In this document: positions 1 through 8,195 of the stretch, in pieces
How the letters are laid out: each line of letters starts with the position of its first letter
How positions within the stretch are numbered: the stretch's first letter is position 1
NCBI GenBank assembly: GCA_964564435.1
Contig: CAZMAT010000028.1
Span: 1-13,014 of the forward strand
Origin: Fermentibacter sp964564435
GTDB lineage: Bacteria > Fermentibacterota > Fermentibacteria > Fermentibacterales > Fermentibacteraceae
Direction of reading: 5' to 3'
Length of the DNA stretch: 13,014 nt
Made by a program: the position numbers and the translations under genes
The notes under the pieces: model-generated
What the model was told of the DNA's origin: nothing
Seen by the model: only the letters and a program-made list of their open reading frames with translations
Database searches by the model: none

Positions 1-1
1 C

Positions 2-700
2 TTCATCGTGATCGAGGGCAACCGGCTCCTGTCGGAGGGCATCAGAGCAGGGGCGGCGGGACGGAACGCACAATCCGCCGAGATGCTCGACAGGGCCTCG
101 GCTCTGATCCCGTGGGAGGAGCGCACCCATTTCTACGGGGCGGTGGCGCTTGCGCGGGGCTCGAGGCTCGAGGAGGCTGTCGGTGAGGCACGGGAGTTCG
201 TCCGCATGTATCCGTCCTACTGGAGGGGATGGGCTCTCGAAGGGGATCTCCTGGCGGCCACGGGGCGCCGCGATGAGGCCGCCGGGGCATATCTGCAGGC
301 GATCTTGACGGCCCCCGCCGGCACCGACTCGCTCGAGCTGGTGGCATTCAACGCAGCTGCCGCTCCACCTCCGGATACGGCGTCGGCGGAGATACTCGCG
401 GTGCGTCTGATCGAAGCGGAATCCATCCTGCCCGAAGGCGATCCAGTTATCCTCACGGAGTTCGCCAGGAGGGCTTCGGGCATCGCGGCGGCTCTCCCGA
501 CATCCAGGGCCGATCTTGGTTCGATTCTCGTCAGGATGGCTGTCAAAGTGACATACAGCGCATCCCTCCTGCCCGGATGCGACCCTGCGGAAGCCAGGTC
601 CGTCATGGCCGGGCTGATGCCGCTCGTCGCCAGGCTCCCTCTCGAGGAGAGGCTCTGCCTGGAACCGTTCATCGAGTCCGTCGCGAGCACCTGCCCATGA
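2..700 (+). CDS. C-terminal part of a TPR-repeat protein (5' end outside window)
   Basis: The reading frame is open to the left edge of the window and stops at TGA 698-700, so this is the 3' part of a longer gene. A GTG at position 8 exists, but the frame already reads Phe-Ile before it and there is no ribosome binding site, so I do not take it as the start. The first 90 or so residues contain two helix-turn-helix units of the tetratricopeptide type (for example THFYGAVALARGSRLEEAVG and GWALEGDLLAATGRRDEAAG). The rest is Ala/Leu-rich and probably helical. A hydrophobic FIVIEG segment leading into a TPR tail is also seen at the end of O-antigen ligase-like (Wzy_C) membrane proteins, but too little is visible to say so. 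TPR units usually mediate protein contacts. The product is therefore unassigned beyond the repeats. Confidence 0.75.
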   Translation, partial: FIVIEGNRLLSEGIRAGAAGRNAQSAEMLDRASALIPWEERTHFYGAVALARGSRLEEAVGEAREFVRMYPSYWRGWALEGDLLAATGRRDEAAGAYLQAILTAPAGTDSLELVAFNAAAAPPPDTASAEILAVRLIEAESILPEGDPVILTEFARRASGIAAALPTSRADLGSILVRMAVKVTYSASLLPGCDPAEARSVMAGLMPLVARLPLEERLCLEPFIESVASTCP

Positions 701-701
701 C

Positions 702-731
702 TTGACACGACCCGCCGGGTTGTCGTATTTG
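702..731 (+). promoter_or_regulatory. Candidate sigma-70-type promoter for the secreted propeller-like gene
   Basis: A perfect TTGACA -35 box lies at 702-707, just after the upstream stop codon. A weak -10 (GTATTT at 725-730 with 17 bp spacing, or TATTTG at 726-731 with 18 bp) follows. A second TTGACA lies at 729-734, but its -10 would fall on the ribosome binding site, so it is a poor promoter. The bases between the two boxes can also fold (ACGAC with GTCGT, CC with GG), so a weak terminator for the upstream gene is an alternative reading. Confidence 0.35.
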
Positions 732-769
732 ACAAAATAGGACTGTTCCTTATCAGGAGGGGGGAAGAG

Positions 770-1627
770 ATGAAAGTGTTCGCGGTTCTGATGATGCTTG
801 CGGCGGTTTCGTTTGCATCGCAGCAGGATGCCTCTCCCTGGGCTTCCGGCATCGTACAGGGCGGGTCGAGGGCAGAGCTGACGATCCTCGACAGCTTCGA
901 CATCGAGGGGCTCACCGGCGGCACCGTCTACAACGTCGGCCTCGGCTACGACGGCACGGCCAACCTCTGGGTGACCGAAGGCGCAATGCAGGGCGGCGGG
1001 ACGCAGAACTTCATCCGCGTCATCTCCCTCGCCTCTCCGCACACGCTCGTCACCACCTACCCCCAGTACGGCACCTCGGGCTGGGGTCTGCGCGACCTCT
1101 GCTTCAACGGCACCTACATCTTCGGCAGTGACGACACCGTGGTCGACTACTACGATCCGGCCACCGGCGTGAAGGTCGGTTCCTACACCTGCAGCGCGAT
1201 CAACCCCAACCGCGCCCAGGCCTGGGACGGCACCTACTTCTACACCGGCAGCTTCACCACCGATGTCTTCCAGGTGACCTGGAACGGAGTCTCCGGCAGC
1301 ACCGCCACGTACACCACCTGGTCGTCCGCGATTGCCAATGGCGGCATCTACGGTGCGGCCTACGACGCCGACTGGCCCTGCATGTGGGTCTCGACCGCCA
1401 GCGCCGACGGCGTGCTCTACCAGCTCGACATGACCGGAGCCCTCATCACGCAGTTCAACCTGCTCCCGGAAGTCGACACCGCGGGCGGCTGCGAGATGGC
1501 CCCGTTCAACGGCGAGAGCCAGTTCTGGGTCCTGGCGCAGGCTGATCCGGACATGGTCTACTGCTTCGACGTCAGGTCGCTGTCCCTCACTCCCGAGACC
1601 TGGGGCTCGATCAAGACCCTGCTCTAG
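770..1627 (+). CDS. Secreted beta-propeller-like protein of unknown function
   Basis: The product is 285 residues. The ATG at 770 is preceded by a strong ribosome binding site, AGGAGG at 755-760. Residues 1-16 form a signal peptide (one Lys, hydrophobic core, likely cleavage after Ser-Phe-Ala16), so the protein is exported. The mature part has irregular repeats in which a D/N-G-T turn is followed by an aromatic strand (DGTANLWVTEG, NGTYIFGSDD, DGTYFYTGSF, then DGVLYQLDMTG). This is typical of beta-propellers such as NHL-, SMP30- or glutamine-cyclotransferase-like folds. I see no catalytic motif and no C-terminal sorting domain. The codons favour C-ending forms (AAC, TAC, TTC, ACC, GGC, CGC) far more than the neighbours, which use GGA, GGG, TCG and AGG freely; this suggests high expression. 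It appears to be a single-gene unit, with its own candidate promoter and a clear terminator behind it. Confidence 0.85.
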   Translation: MKVFAVLMMLAAVSFASQQDASPWASGIVQGGSRAELTILDSFDIEGLTGGTVYNVGLGYDGTANLWVTEGAMQGGGTQNFIRVISLASPHTLVTTYPQYGTSGWGLRDLCFNGTYIFGSDDTVVDYYDPATGVKVGSYTCSAINPNRAQAWDGTYFYTGSFTTDVFQVTWNGVSGSTATYTTWSSAIANGGIYGAAYDADWPCMWVSTASADGVLYQLDMTGALITQFNLLPEVDTAGGCEMAPFNGESQFWVLAQADPDMVYCFDVRSLSLTPETWGSIKTLL

Positions 1628-1645
1628 AACCGATGTGATACGCAC

Positions 1646-1679
1646 GGGAGGCGCCGTCCGCGGCGCCTCCCTTTCGCTT
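1646..1679 (+). terminator. Intrinsic terminator after the propeller-like gene
   Basis: A perfect 10-bp GC-rich stem (GGGAGGCGCC at 1646-1655 with GGCGCCTCCC at 1662-1671) encloses the six-base loop GTCCGC and is followed by TTTCGCTT. It lies 18 bases after the stop codon. The U-run is short, but the stem is strong and the position is right. It separates the propeller-like gene from the lipoprotein gene downstream. Confidence 0.8.
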
Positions 1680-1705
1680 CCCGGGGCGCCCGGGTGGAGT
1701 CGAGT

Positions 1706-3286
1706 ATGAGAAGGCTGCTGTATCCCGTCCTGGCTCTGGCAGTTCTGTCCGTGTGCGGCTGCGGCGGATCCGTCTCGGGAGACGACTGGCTCTTCCGCCT
1801 CGACGGGGAGACCGTCACGGTGGCCGAGGCGGGGGCCTACTGGGACAGCCTCCCCCCCGAAGTCCGGCAGGGGTTCGCCTCGGGCGGCAATCCTCTCGGC
1901 GACTTCATCCTGGCGTACTCCCGAAAAACGCTCGTGGAGCGCGAGGTGGAAAGGCTGGGCCTCGGGTCCGATCCGCGCATCGCATTCAGGGTCGCGGCCT
2001 GGAACAGGCTCCGCTCGTTCCGCGCGGCCGAGGAGGGATTGAGGCTGCAGGGGGAAACGGTGCTCACACCGGCCGACGACGCCTACTATCTCGATCATCT
2101 CGGGATCACGGTCTGGTACGCCATTTCCGGGGCTGACGGACTGGAGCCTGCCGTGCACGGCCCCTCAATCCTCTCGGAGATGGATCCGGCCATCGGGCTG
2201 GTTCTGGCCGGCCTGTCGGAGGGTGAATCGGCCGTGCTGGCCGACGGCTCCACGGTGACTCTGGACTCCTTGATCGGAACCGACCCGGGCCTGGTTGCCG
2301 CGATGAGGGCCGACAGCGCGAACACGCTATCCTACGGCCGTGACAGGATGGCCTCGCAGCGTGCCCTGGAAATGGCCGCCGGGATACGGGCCGGGTTCAT
2401 GTCGGAGGCCTCGGTGGAGTACCGGCCGGAGGCATTCGCCGAGTTCGCCGGGCTGGTGGCCCGCGGAGCCGATCCCGCTTCGGGAGATACCCTCATATCG
2501 ACCGCTTCAGAGGTCTGGACAGCCGAACGGATGGTGGAGGAGATCCGCCTCGAGGCCGAGACCCGGCTCGTCCAGCCGTCCGATACGTCCTGGCTCTCGG
2601 CGTTCGCCGACGTGATCCTGTACAGGGAGGCCCTCGCCTGCAGGCTGGGGGAGATCGATCCTGCCGCGGCGGACTCGCTGGCCCTGGAGGCCGCGGGCTA
2701 CGGCATGAGGCTCGCGGCGGACACCCTCTACGCGATGTTCGTCACCGACAGCATCGGGATCACATCAGGGATGCTCGATTCGGCGTATGCCGCAGCTCCG
2801 CCCGGGGTGCCCGAGATGAGATCGTTCGTCTGTCTCTCGTTCAGGGACACGGTCGAGGTGGACGCCTTCAGGGACGCCCTCTCCTCGGGCCGCACCGATG
2901 GTGTGGAAGGTCTGTTCGGCGGTCTGCCCGGACTGGCTGATCCTGACGGAGACGGGCACGTCACCAGACCCCTGTCGGCCGGGGAGGTGCCTGCGGGCCT
3001 GGGGCCCTCGCTCTTCGCCGCGACGGACACCACGACATGGTTCGGGCCGGCGCCCTATTCCGAGCAGGAGATCTGGGTGGCGTTCAGGCTCCACTCCGTC
3101 ATGCCCCCGAGGCAGGCCACGCTCGAAGAAGCCCTGCCCGAGCTGGAATCGCGCATCAGGGCGGCCCGGGAGCAGGCGCGCTTCGACGAATGGATGCGCA
3201 GCCTGGAGCAGGACTACGACCTCGAGGTGAACGAGGGCGTGGTCAACAGGCTGCCGCCCGACCCGTCCCAGTGGTCGGAGATCTAG
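1706..3286 (+). CDS. Lipoprotein related to SurA/PpiD-type (parvulin) peptidyl-prolyl isomerases
   Basis: I place the start at ATG 1706 (526 residues) because GGAG at 1696-1699 lies six bases before it and the product then begins with a clean lipoprotein signal, MRRLLYPVLALAVLSVCGC. Cys19 after Val-Cys-Gly is the likely lipidated residue. An in-frame GTG at 1694 would add four residues. The N-terminal part (FRLDGETVTVAEAGAYWDSL, then a helix with LVEREVERLGL) resembles the chaperone module of SurA, PrsA and PpiD. From about residue 371 to 470 a region with the spacing of a parvulin domain is seen (an MRSFVCLSF strand, FRDALSSG, LSAGEVP, FGPAPYSEQEIWVAFRL). The chain ends with a long helix and the QDYDLEVNEG strand typical of these proteins. 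The parvulin part looks divergent, so folding-chaperone activity is more likely than efficient isomerase activity. It would act at the envelope on exported proteins. Confidence 0.7.
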   Translation: MRRLLYPVLALAVLSVCGCGGSVSGDDWLFRLDGETVTVAEAGAYWDSLPPEVRQGFASGGNPLGDFILAYSRKTLVEREVERLGLGSDPRIAFRVAAWNRLRSFRAAEEGLRLQGETVLTPADDAYYLDHLGITVWYAISGADGLEPAVHGPSILSEMDPAIGLVLAGLSEGESAVLADGSTVTLDSLIGTDPGLVAAMRADSANTLSYGRDRMASQRALEMAAGIRAGFMSEASVEYRPEAFAEFAGLVARGADPASGDTLISTASEVWTAERMVEEIRLEAETRLVQPSDTSWLSAFADVILYREALACRLGEIDPAAADSLALEAAGYGMRLAADTLYAMFVTDSIGITSGMLDSAYAAAPPGVPEMRSFVCLSFRDTVEVDAFRDALSSGRTDGVEGLFGGLPGLADPDGDGHVTRPLSAGEVPAGLGPSLFAATDTTTWFGPAPYSEQEIWVAFRLHSVMPPRQATLEEALPELESRIRAAREQARFDEWMRSLEQDYDLEVNEGVVNRLPPDPSQWSEI

Positions 3287-4770
3287 AGCAGGGCGAACCT
3301 GCCCGACACCGAGCCGCCTTCGGAGGAAGCCACCGCGGTGTAGACGCCCCTGGGCATCCCCGGCATGTCGATCTCGACCGGCCCGCCGCCGCCAGTGACC
3401 TCGCGCGATGCGACCAGCCTGCCGGACGGATCGAAGATCCTCACCAGGGCTTCGCCCGCACCCGGCAGCAGGATGGATACGCTCCCCCGGCACGGGTTCT
3501 CGACGAAGGACATGGACGGGACGGCGTGCCCGGGTACCCCTCCTGGGATCCCGAGCATCGGGGAGGCCGGTACGAGCGTGGGATCGCCGATCAGCACCAT
3601 GCCGAGGTGCCACGACATCTCATAAGGCGTGAAGCCGCCAGCGTTTATGTGCGTCCACCAGTCGCGGAACGCCTGGCCGAGGTTCCCGCCGGCTCCCAGC
3701 GTCGCGTAGAAGGATTCGAACTCGAGCATCGAACCGGTCTTGGTGCTGCCCACCGATGCCAGCCCGTGCGTCGTGCCGAAAACATAGATCGACCCCATGT
3801 TCCTCGGGGTGGTGAACCTGCTGTTGGAGCAGGCGAACAGGTTGTAGAACCTCGCCGGCGGATCGATGGCGGTGACCTCGTTCCAGTGAGTCTCGGGGCC
3901 CGGATTCCACTGGTGGAACGTCGGCCCCGAATGCACGAACGGGCTGATCCACTCGTACACGACAGGGAGCCTGTTTTCCTCGTAGTCCGTGCCGCAGGTC
4001 TGCTCCTCGTCGTTGATCAGCTCCACCACCGGGTAGAGCTGCATCATCGCGTCGCGGAACTCCGCGCCCCACACCGCCCAGTCGTTGTCGACGTAGCAGA
4101 GCGCCTGGAACGGCAGGGGGTCGCCGACCGTGCGCCACTCGTGGTTGCGGTCGAGATAGGCCTGCAGGAGCGAGTCCTCGGCCCCGATGGTGGTCTTGGA
4201 GGTGATGATCCTGGCGCAGTAGATCTCCGGGGACATGCCGGAAGTGTCCCAGGTGTCGTACTTGCCGTCCGTCCCGGGGATGCCCGCGGAGGGATACCCG
4301 ATCCAGAGGTCCTCCCACAGCCCGTCCAGGTCCATGTAGAAGTAGTCGCAGGGGAAGGTCTCGCTGTCGCGGGCGAAGGCGTTGTCCAGCATCACCCATG
4401 CGACGGGCAGATCACCCACGAGCACGACTCCTTCGAGCCCCTGCGCATGCATGTCGAGCAGCCAGGCCCTCAGTTCCTCGGGTGTCGAGTAGGAGGCCTC
4501 GGCAACGAGCACTCCGCCCACCCAGGGCTCCATGTCGGCGACCCACCGCTCGATGGTGCCGGGGACCAGGCTGTCGGCCAGGCCCTCCTCGATCAGCACC
4601 GCGAAGTCGGTCGATGCGCCTGCGGGCGGGCCGATGATGGTCTCGACGGAGAAGGGAGCGATGGACGGCTCCCCGGCGGCCCACTCCTCCCAGGTCCCGG
4701 GGTCGGCCCCCGTCAGGTCCACTGTCATGGGCGGGAATGACGCGAGCGCTGCGAAAGCGAGCAGTAGCAT
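3283..4770 (-). CDS. Peptidase C25 (gingipain-like) family protein with C-terminal FlgD/Por-type domain
   Basis: The product is 495 residues and starts at ATG 4768-4770, with AGGAGG ten bases upstream. The N-terminus is hydrophobic (MLLLAFAALASFPP), so it is probably exported, although the usual positive n-region is missing. The C25 hallmarks are present in order: VVLVGDLPVAWV at 115-126, CDYFYMDLDGLW at 141-152, PEIYCARIIT at 181-190, a candidate catalytic His at 280 (FVHSGP), a candidate nucleophile Cys at 314 (LFACSNSRF), and LIGDPTLVP at 393-401. The canonical Gly-His-Gly is not conserved, so the catalytic His needs testing (His286 is the other choice). Residues about 420-495 (ENPCRG, LVRIFDPSGRLVASREV, GVYTAV) match the FlgD-Ig or Por-secretion tail folds found at the end of type IX secreted proteins. 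This is the last gene of the minus-strand operon, 22 bases after the M50 gene. Its stop overlaps that of the convergent lipoprotein gene. Confidence 0.8.
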   Translation of the reverse strand: MLLLAFAALASFPPMTVDLTGADPGTWEEWAAGEPSIAPFSVETIIGPPAGASTDFAVLIEEGLADSLVPGTIERWVADMEPWVGGVLVAEASYSTPEELRAWLLDMHAQGLEGVVLVGDLPVAWVMLDNAFARDSETFPCDYFYMDLDGLWEDLWIGYPSAGIPGTDGKYDTWDTSGMSPEIYCARIITSKTTIGAEDSLLQAYLDRNHEWRTVGDPLPFQALCYVDNDWAVWGAEFRDAMMQLYPVVELINDEEQTCGTDYEENRLPVVYEWISPFVHSGPTFHQWNPGPETHWNEVTAIDPPARFYNLFACSNSRFTTPRNMGSIYVFGTTHGLASVGSTKTGSMLEFESFYATLGAGGNLGQAFRDWWTHINAGGFTPYEMSWHLGMVLIGDPTLVPASPMLGIPGGVPGHAVPSMSFVENPCRGSVSILLPGAGEALVRIFDPSGRLVASREVTGGGGPVEIDMPGMPRGVYTAVASSEGGSVSGRFALL

Positions 4771-4792
4771 GCTCCCGGAACCTCCTGATCCC

Positions 4793-5425
4793 CTATACGG
4801 CGAAGAGGAACCTGCCCAGATCCAGCAGCCTGACGGCGAGATCGAGGGCCGGATAGGCCACCCTAGAGAAGACGCCCAGGTAGAGCAGCCCGAAGACTAT
4901 GAACATCCCGTAGGGCTCGATGCTCAGATATCTGAGAAGAGCCCTCCCCCTGAGGAACTTCGCCACTATCCGGCTGCCGTCGAGGGGCGGCACCGGGAAC
5001 AGGTTGAACACCGTGAGTATGACGTTCACGAGGGCGGTCGAAGCCAGGGCCTTCGTGACGAAGCCCGGCACTATGGAGAAGAGCAGGTGCGCCGCACCGG
5101 CGAAGACTGCGGCGAGAACGAGGTTCGTGCCCGGGCCGGCGATCGAGACCCACATCATCCCCGTCCTGGGGCGCCTGAAGTACCTTGGGTCCACCGGGAC
5201 GGGCTTGGCCCAGGCCAGCAGCACCGAGCTGCCGATGACGGTCAGCAGGATCGGGAGGATGATCGTGCCGAAGATGTCTATGTGAGGCAGCGGGTTGAAG
5301 GTGAGCCTCCCCATCCGGTACGCGGTGGGGTCGCCCAGCCGGTAGGCCGTGTAGCCGTGGGCGATCTCGTGACAGATCACGCTGAAGAAGACCAGGACTA
5401 TGACGAGGGGAGCCGATGCGTCCAT
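4793..5425 (-). CDS. Site-2 protease, peptidase M50 family (membrane zinc metalloprotease)
   Basis: A polytopic membrane protein of 210 residues. The zinc-binding motif HEIAH is at 19-23 inside the first hydrophobic segment. The second half of the active site, NLFPVPPLDG at 141-150 with Asp149 as the third zinc ligand, lies in a later segment. AGPGTNL at 96-102 and NPLPHID at 44-50 are also typical of the compact M50B subgroup (YwhC/Rip3-like without PDZ or CBS domain). Such enzymes cut transmembrane segments of substrates such as anti-sigma factors; the substrate here is unknown. The ATG at 5423-5425 directly follows the TAG of the upstream metallopeptidase gene with no base between, which points to translational coupling of the two proteases. 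Confidence 0.92.
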   Translation of the reverse strand: MDASAPLVIVLVFFSVICHEIAHGYTAYRLGDPTAYRMGRLTFNPLPHIDIFGTIILPILLTVIGSSVLLAWAKPVPVDPRYFRRPRTGMMWVSIAGPGTNLVLAAVFAGAAHLLFSIVPGFVTKALASTALVNVILTVFNLFPVPPLDGSRIVAKFLRGRALLRYLSIEPYGMFIVFGLLYLGVFSRVAYPALDLAVRLLDLGRFLFAV

Positions 5426-6121
5426 CTACCGCCTTCTCCCGAGGAGGAGCAGCCTGATGAGGTTCGCCACGGAGGCGAGGGCGGCGGCGACATAGGTCAT
5501 GCCGGCGGCCCTCAGCACCTTCTTCACCCCGCCGAGTTCGTCGCTGTCCAGGCTCCCGGTGGCCTCGAGGTACGACACCGCCCTCGAGCTGGCGTTGAAC
5601 TCCACGGGGAGCGTGACGATGTGGAACAGCACTGCGCCGCCGTACAGGATGGCGCCGATGGTGATGACCACGCTGCCGAGCTCGCCCATGACCACGCCCG
5701 CGAACATCAGGGGGACCAGGAGCTGCGAGCCGAGGTTCGCCACGGGCACCAGGGCGTTCCGCATGGTGATCGGCCGGTACTTGAAGGCGTGCTGCACGGC
5801 ATGCCCGGCCTCGTGGGCGGCAACGCCGAGGGCGGCGACGGAGGCACTGCCGTAAACGGGTTCGGACAGCCTCAGCACGTTGCTCCGGGGGTCGAAATGG
5901 TCCGTCAGGTTGCCGGCCACCCTCTCGACGGCCACGTTCGTGAGGCCGTAGTTGTCGAGGATCCTGCGGGCCATCTGCTCGCCGGTCATGCCGAGCCTCG
6001 TGCCCACCTTGCTGTAGCGCGAAAAGGTTCTCTGGACCGCTCCACCCGCGATGAGCCCGAGGATCATCGCCCCGATGACGAGCAGGAACCCCGGGTCGAT
6101 CTGGCCTAAGCTCAACGGCAT
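5426..6121 (-). CDS. Membrane zinc metallopeptidase, Zn_peptidase_2 family (YugP-like)
   Basis: A 231-residue membrane protein. It starts at ATG 6119-6121 with GGGAG six bases upstream, 19 bases after the metG stop. Residues about 10-30 form a transmembrane segment. A cytosolic part contains MTGEQMARRILDNYGL (45-60) and HFDPRSNVLRLSEPVY (75-90). HEAGHAVQH follows at 103-111 with the HExxH zinc site. Two or more hydrophobic segments come next, enclosing the family motif LPVEFNASSRA at 171-181. This order is that of the YugP/Zn_peptidase_2 family (usually about 225-235 residues), which occurs widely in bacteria. Its substrates are not well established. It is a second membrane metallopeptidase directly upstream of the M50 gene, which suggests a joint role in membrane protein quality control (inference). 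Confidence 0.92.
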   Translation of the reverse strand: MPLSLGQIDPGFLLVIGAMILGLIAGGAVQRTFSRYSKVGTRLGMTGEQMARRILDNYGLTNVAVERVAGNLTDHFDPRSNVLRLSEPVYGSASVAALGVAAHEAGHAVQHAFKYRPITMRNALVPVANLGSQLLVPLMFAGVVMGELGSVVITIGAILYGGAVLFHIVTLPVEFNASSRAVSYLEATGSLDSDELGGVKKVLRAAGMTYVAAALASVANLIRLLLLGRRR

Positions 6122-6140
6122 GATTGTCTCCCTTCGCTAC

Positions 6141-8195
6141 CTAACGGACCTTGTCGCCGGGACGGGCCGAAGGGTCGGGACCCAGGACGAACACCCCCGA
6201 CCCGCCGTCGGATGCGAGTATCATCCCGTCGCTCTGAACCCCCCTTATCCGGGCCGGTTCCAGGTTCGACACGACCACAACCAGCCTTCCCGCAAGGGCA
6301 TCCGGCTCGTACCACTGCCTGAGCCCGGCCACGATGGACCTGGGTTCCGGCTCACCGAGGTCGACCTTCATCGCCAGCAGCTTGTCGGCCTTCGGCACGG
6401 GCTCGGCGGAGATGATCCTCCCTACGCGCAGATCGAGCTTCCTGAACTCGTCGAAGGATACCCTCGCCGGAGCCTCCGGTTCGGCGGCGGGAGCCTTCGT
6501 GTCATTCTCCCCCTTCACTCCCGGCGCGACGGACGCGGAGGGCTTCCCGGGCGCGGCGGAGCCGTCGAATCCCTCTTCGAGCTTCTCGAAGAGGATCACG
6601 GGCTGTCCCAGCCTGGTTCCTTCGACGAGGGACGGCCTGCCGATGGCGTCCCAGCGGTTCTCCCTGCCGCCTCCCAGCATCAGGGCGATCTTCTCGCACG
6701 AGAACGGAAGGAACGGGGAGAAGACGAGCCTGAGCCAGTCGATGAATTCCAGCGAATGGCGGATCGTCCGGGCGCATTCCTCGCGCGAGGCACGGGCGGT
6801 CCTCCAGGGTTCCGAGGAATCGAAGTACCTGTTGCCCTCGCGGGCCAGGGCCATCGCCTCGGCGCAGGCCGCCTTGAACCTGAAGGTGGAGAGGAGGCCG
6901 CGGATGGAGACACCGGCCTGCAGGGCCATGTCGGTGAGCGCCCTCTCCCTCTCTCCGGGCTCGCCGCAGGCGGGCACGAGCCCGCCGAACTCGCGGAACG
7001 CGAAGCTCACGGTGCGGTTGACGAAATTGCCCAGCACGTCGGCCAGCTCGTTGTTCCTCACCCTGAACTCGGCCCAGGTGAAGTCGGCGTCCCTGCCCTC
7101 GGGGGCGTTGATCGAAAGAGTGTATCTCATGGGATCGGGCTGGAACCTCTCCAGGTACTCGCCCATCCACACGGCCGTGCCCCGGCTGGTGGACTGCTTC
7201 TGGCCCGAGATGTTCAGGAACTCGTTGGCAGGGATGTTCCAGGGCAGGACGAAGCCGCCCAGGCCGCGGAGGATCGCCGGCTCTATGATGGCATGGAAGA
7301 CGATGTTGTCCTTGCCGATGAAGTGCACGAGCCTGGTGCCGGGATCCTTCCACCACCTCTCCCAGGCGCCGGGATCGCCCCGCTTCTCGAAGAGCTCGCG
7401 CGTGCTGCTGACATAGCCCAGCAGGGCCTCGAACCAGACGTAGAGCACCTTGCCCGACGCGGCGTCCAGCGGCACGGGGACTCCCCAGTCGATGTCCCTG
7501 GTGATGGCGCGCTCCTGAAGCCCCTCGTCCAGCCAGCCCCTGCAGTAGTTGAGCACGTTGTCGCGCCAGCCCTCGCGGGAGGGGAGCCATTCCCGGAGCC
7601 AGCCCTGGAAGGCATCCAGCCGAAGGAACCAGTGCGTCGTGTCCCTCGGGGAGGGTTCCGAACCGCAGATGCTGCACGATGGAGCCTTCAGCTCCAGCGC
7701 CTCGAGCCAGCTCCCGCAGGATTCGCACAGATCTCCCCTGGCCCCGGGAGTCCCGCACTTCGGGCAGGTGCCGTTCACGTAGCGGTCCGGCAGGAACCTG
7801 GAGCATCTCGGGCAGTGGAGCTGCTTCATCGTCCTCTCGGCTATGAGGCCCTTTCCGAGCAGATCGAGGAAGACGCCCCTGGCGAATTCGGCGTGGGCCG
7901 GCAGGGACGTGCGCGAGAAGTTGTCGAAGGATATCCCGAAGGCCTCGAACTCCCTGCGTATGGTCTCGTGGTACTCGTCCACCACCTCGCGGGGCGTCCT
8001 GCCCTGCCTCTCGGCGGTTATCGTGATGGGCACGCCGTGCTCGTCGGTGCCGCATACATAGATGACGTCCTCGCCGCACATCCGGAGGAACCGCACATAG
8101 GTGTCGGCAGGGAGGTAGGCTCCCGCCAGGTGGCCGAGGTGAAGCGGCCCGTTCGCATAGGGCAGCGCGCTGGTGACGAGATATCTGGTGTCCAT
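6141..8195 (-). CDS. metG: Methionyl-tRNA synthetase
   Basis: This class I synthetase charges tRNA-Met with methionine using ATP in the cytosol. The 684 residues show the HIGH signature as HLGH at 19-22 and the family motif CGTDEHG at 48-54. The zinc-knuckle insert has eight Cys in four CxxC pairs (128/131, 144/147, 157/160, 174/177). The KMSKS loop reads KQSTSR at 333-338, and the alpha-helical anticodon-binding domain covers about 365-540. A low-complexity linker rich in Ala, Pro and Glu (545-578) leads to a C-terminal OB-fold tRNA-binding domain (579-684, with LDLRVGRI and IRGVQSDGMILA) of the Trbp111 type that mediates dimerisation. The S-T-S version of the KMSKS loop, within EFLNISGQKQSTSRGTAVW, resembles the form I recall from Bacteroidetes. 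The ATG overlaps the ricT stop by one base (TGATG), with GGGAG upstream, so translation is coupled. Confidence 0.98.
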   Translation of the reverse strand: MDTRYLVTSALPYANGPLHLGHLAGAYLPADTYVRFLRMCGEDVIYVCGTDEHGVPITITAERQGRTPREVVDEYHETIRREFEAFGISFDNFSRTSLPAHAEFARGVFLDLLGKGLIAERTMKQLHCPRCSRFLPDRYVNGTCPKCGTPGARGDLCESCGSWLEALELKAPSCSICGSEPSPRDTTHWFLRLDAFQGWLREWLPSREGWRDNVLNYCRGWLDEGLQERAITRDIDWGVPVPLDAASGKVLYVWFEALLGYVSSTRELFEKRGDPGAWERWWKDPGTRLVHFIGKDNIVFHAIIEPAILRGLGGFVLPWNIPANEFLNISGQKQSTSRGTAVWMGEYLERFQPDPMRYTLSINAPEGRDADFTWAEFRVRNNELADVLGNFVNRTVSFAFREFGGLVPACGEPGERERALTDMALQAGVSIRGLLSTFRFKAACAEAMALAREGNRYFDSSEPWRTARASREECARTIRHSLEFIDWLRLVFSPFLPFSCEKIALMLGGGRENRWDAIGRPSLVEGTRLGQPVILFEKLEEGFDGSAAPGKPSASVAPGVKGENDTKAPAAEPEAPARVSFDEFRKLDLRVGRIISAEPVPKADKLLAMKVDLGEPEPRSIVAGLRQWYEPDALAGRLVVVVSNLEPARIRGVQSDGMILASDGGSGVFVLGPDPSARPGDKVR

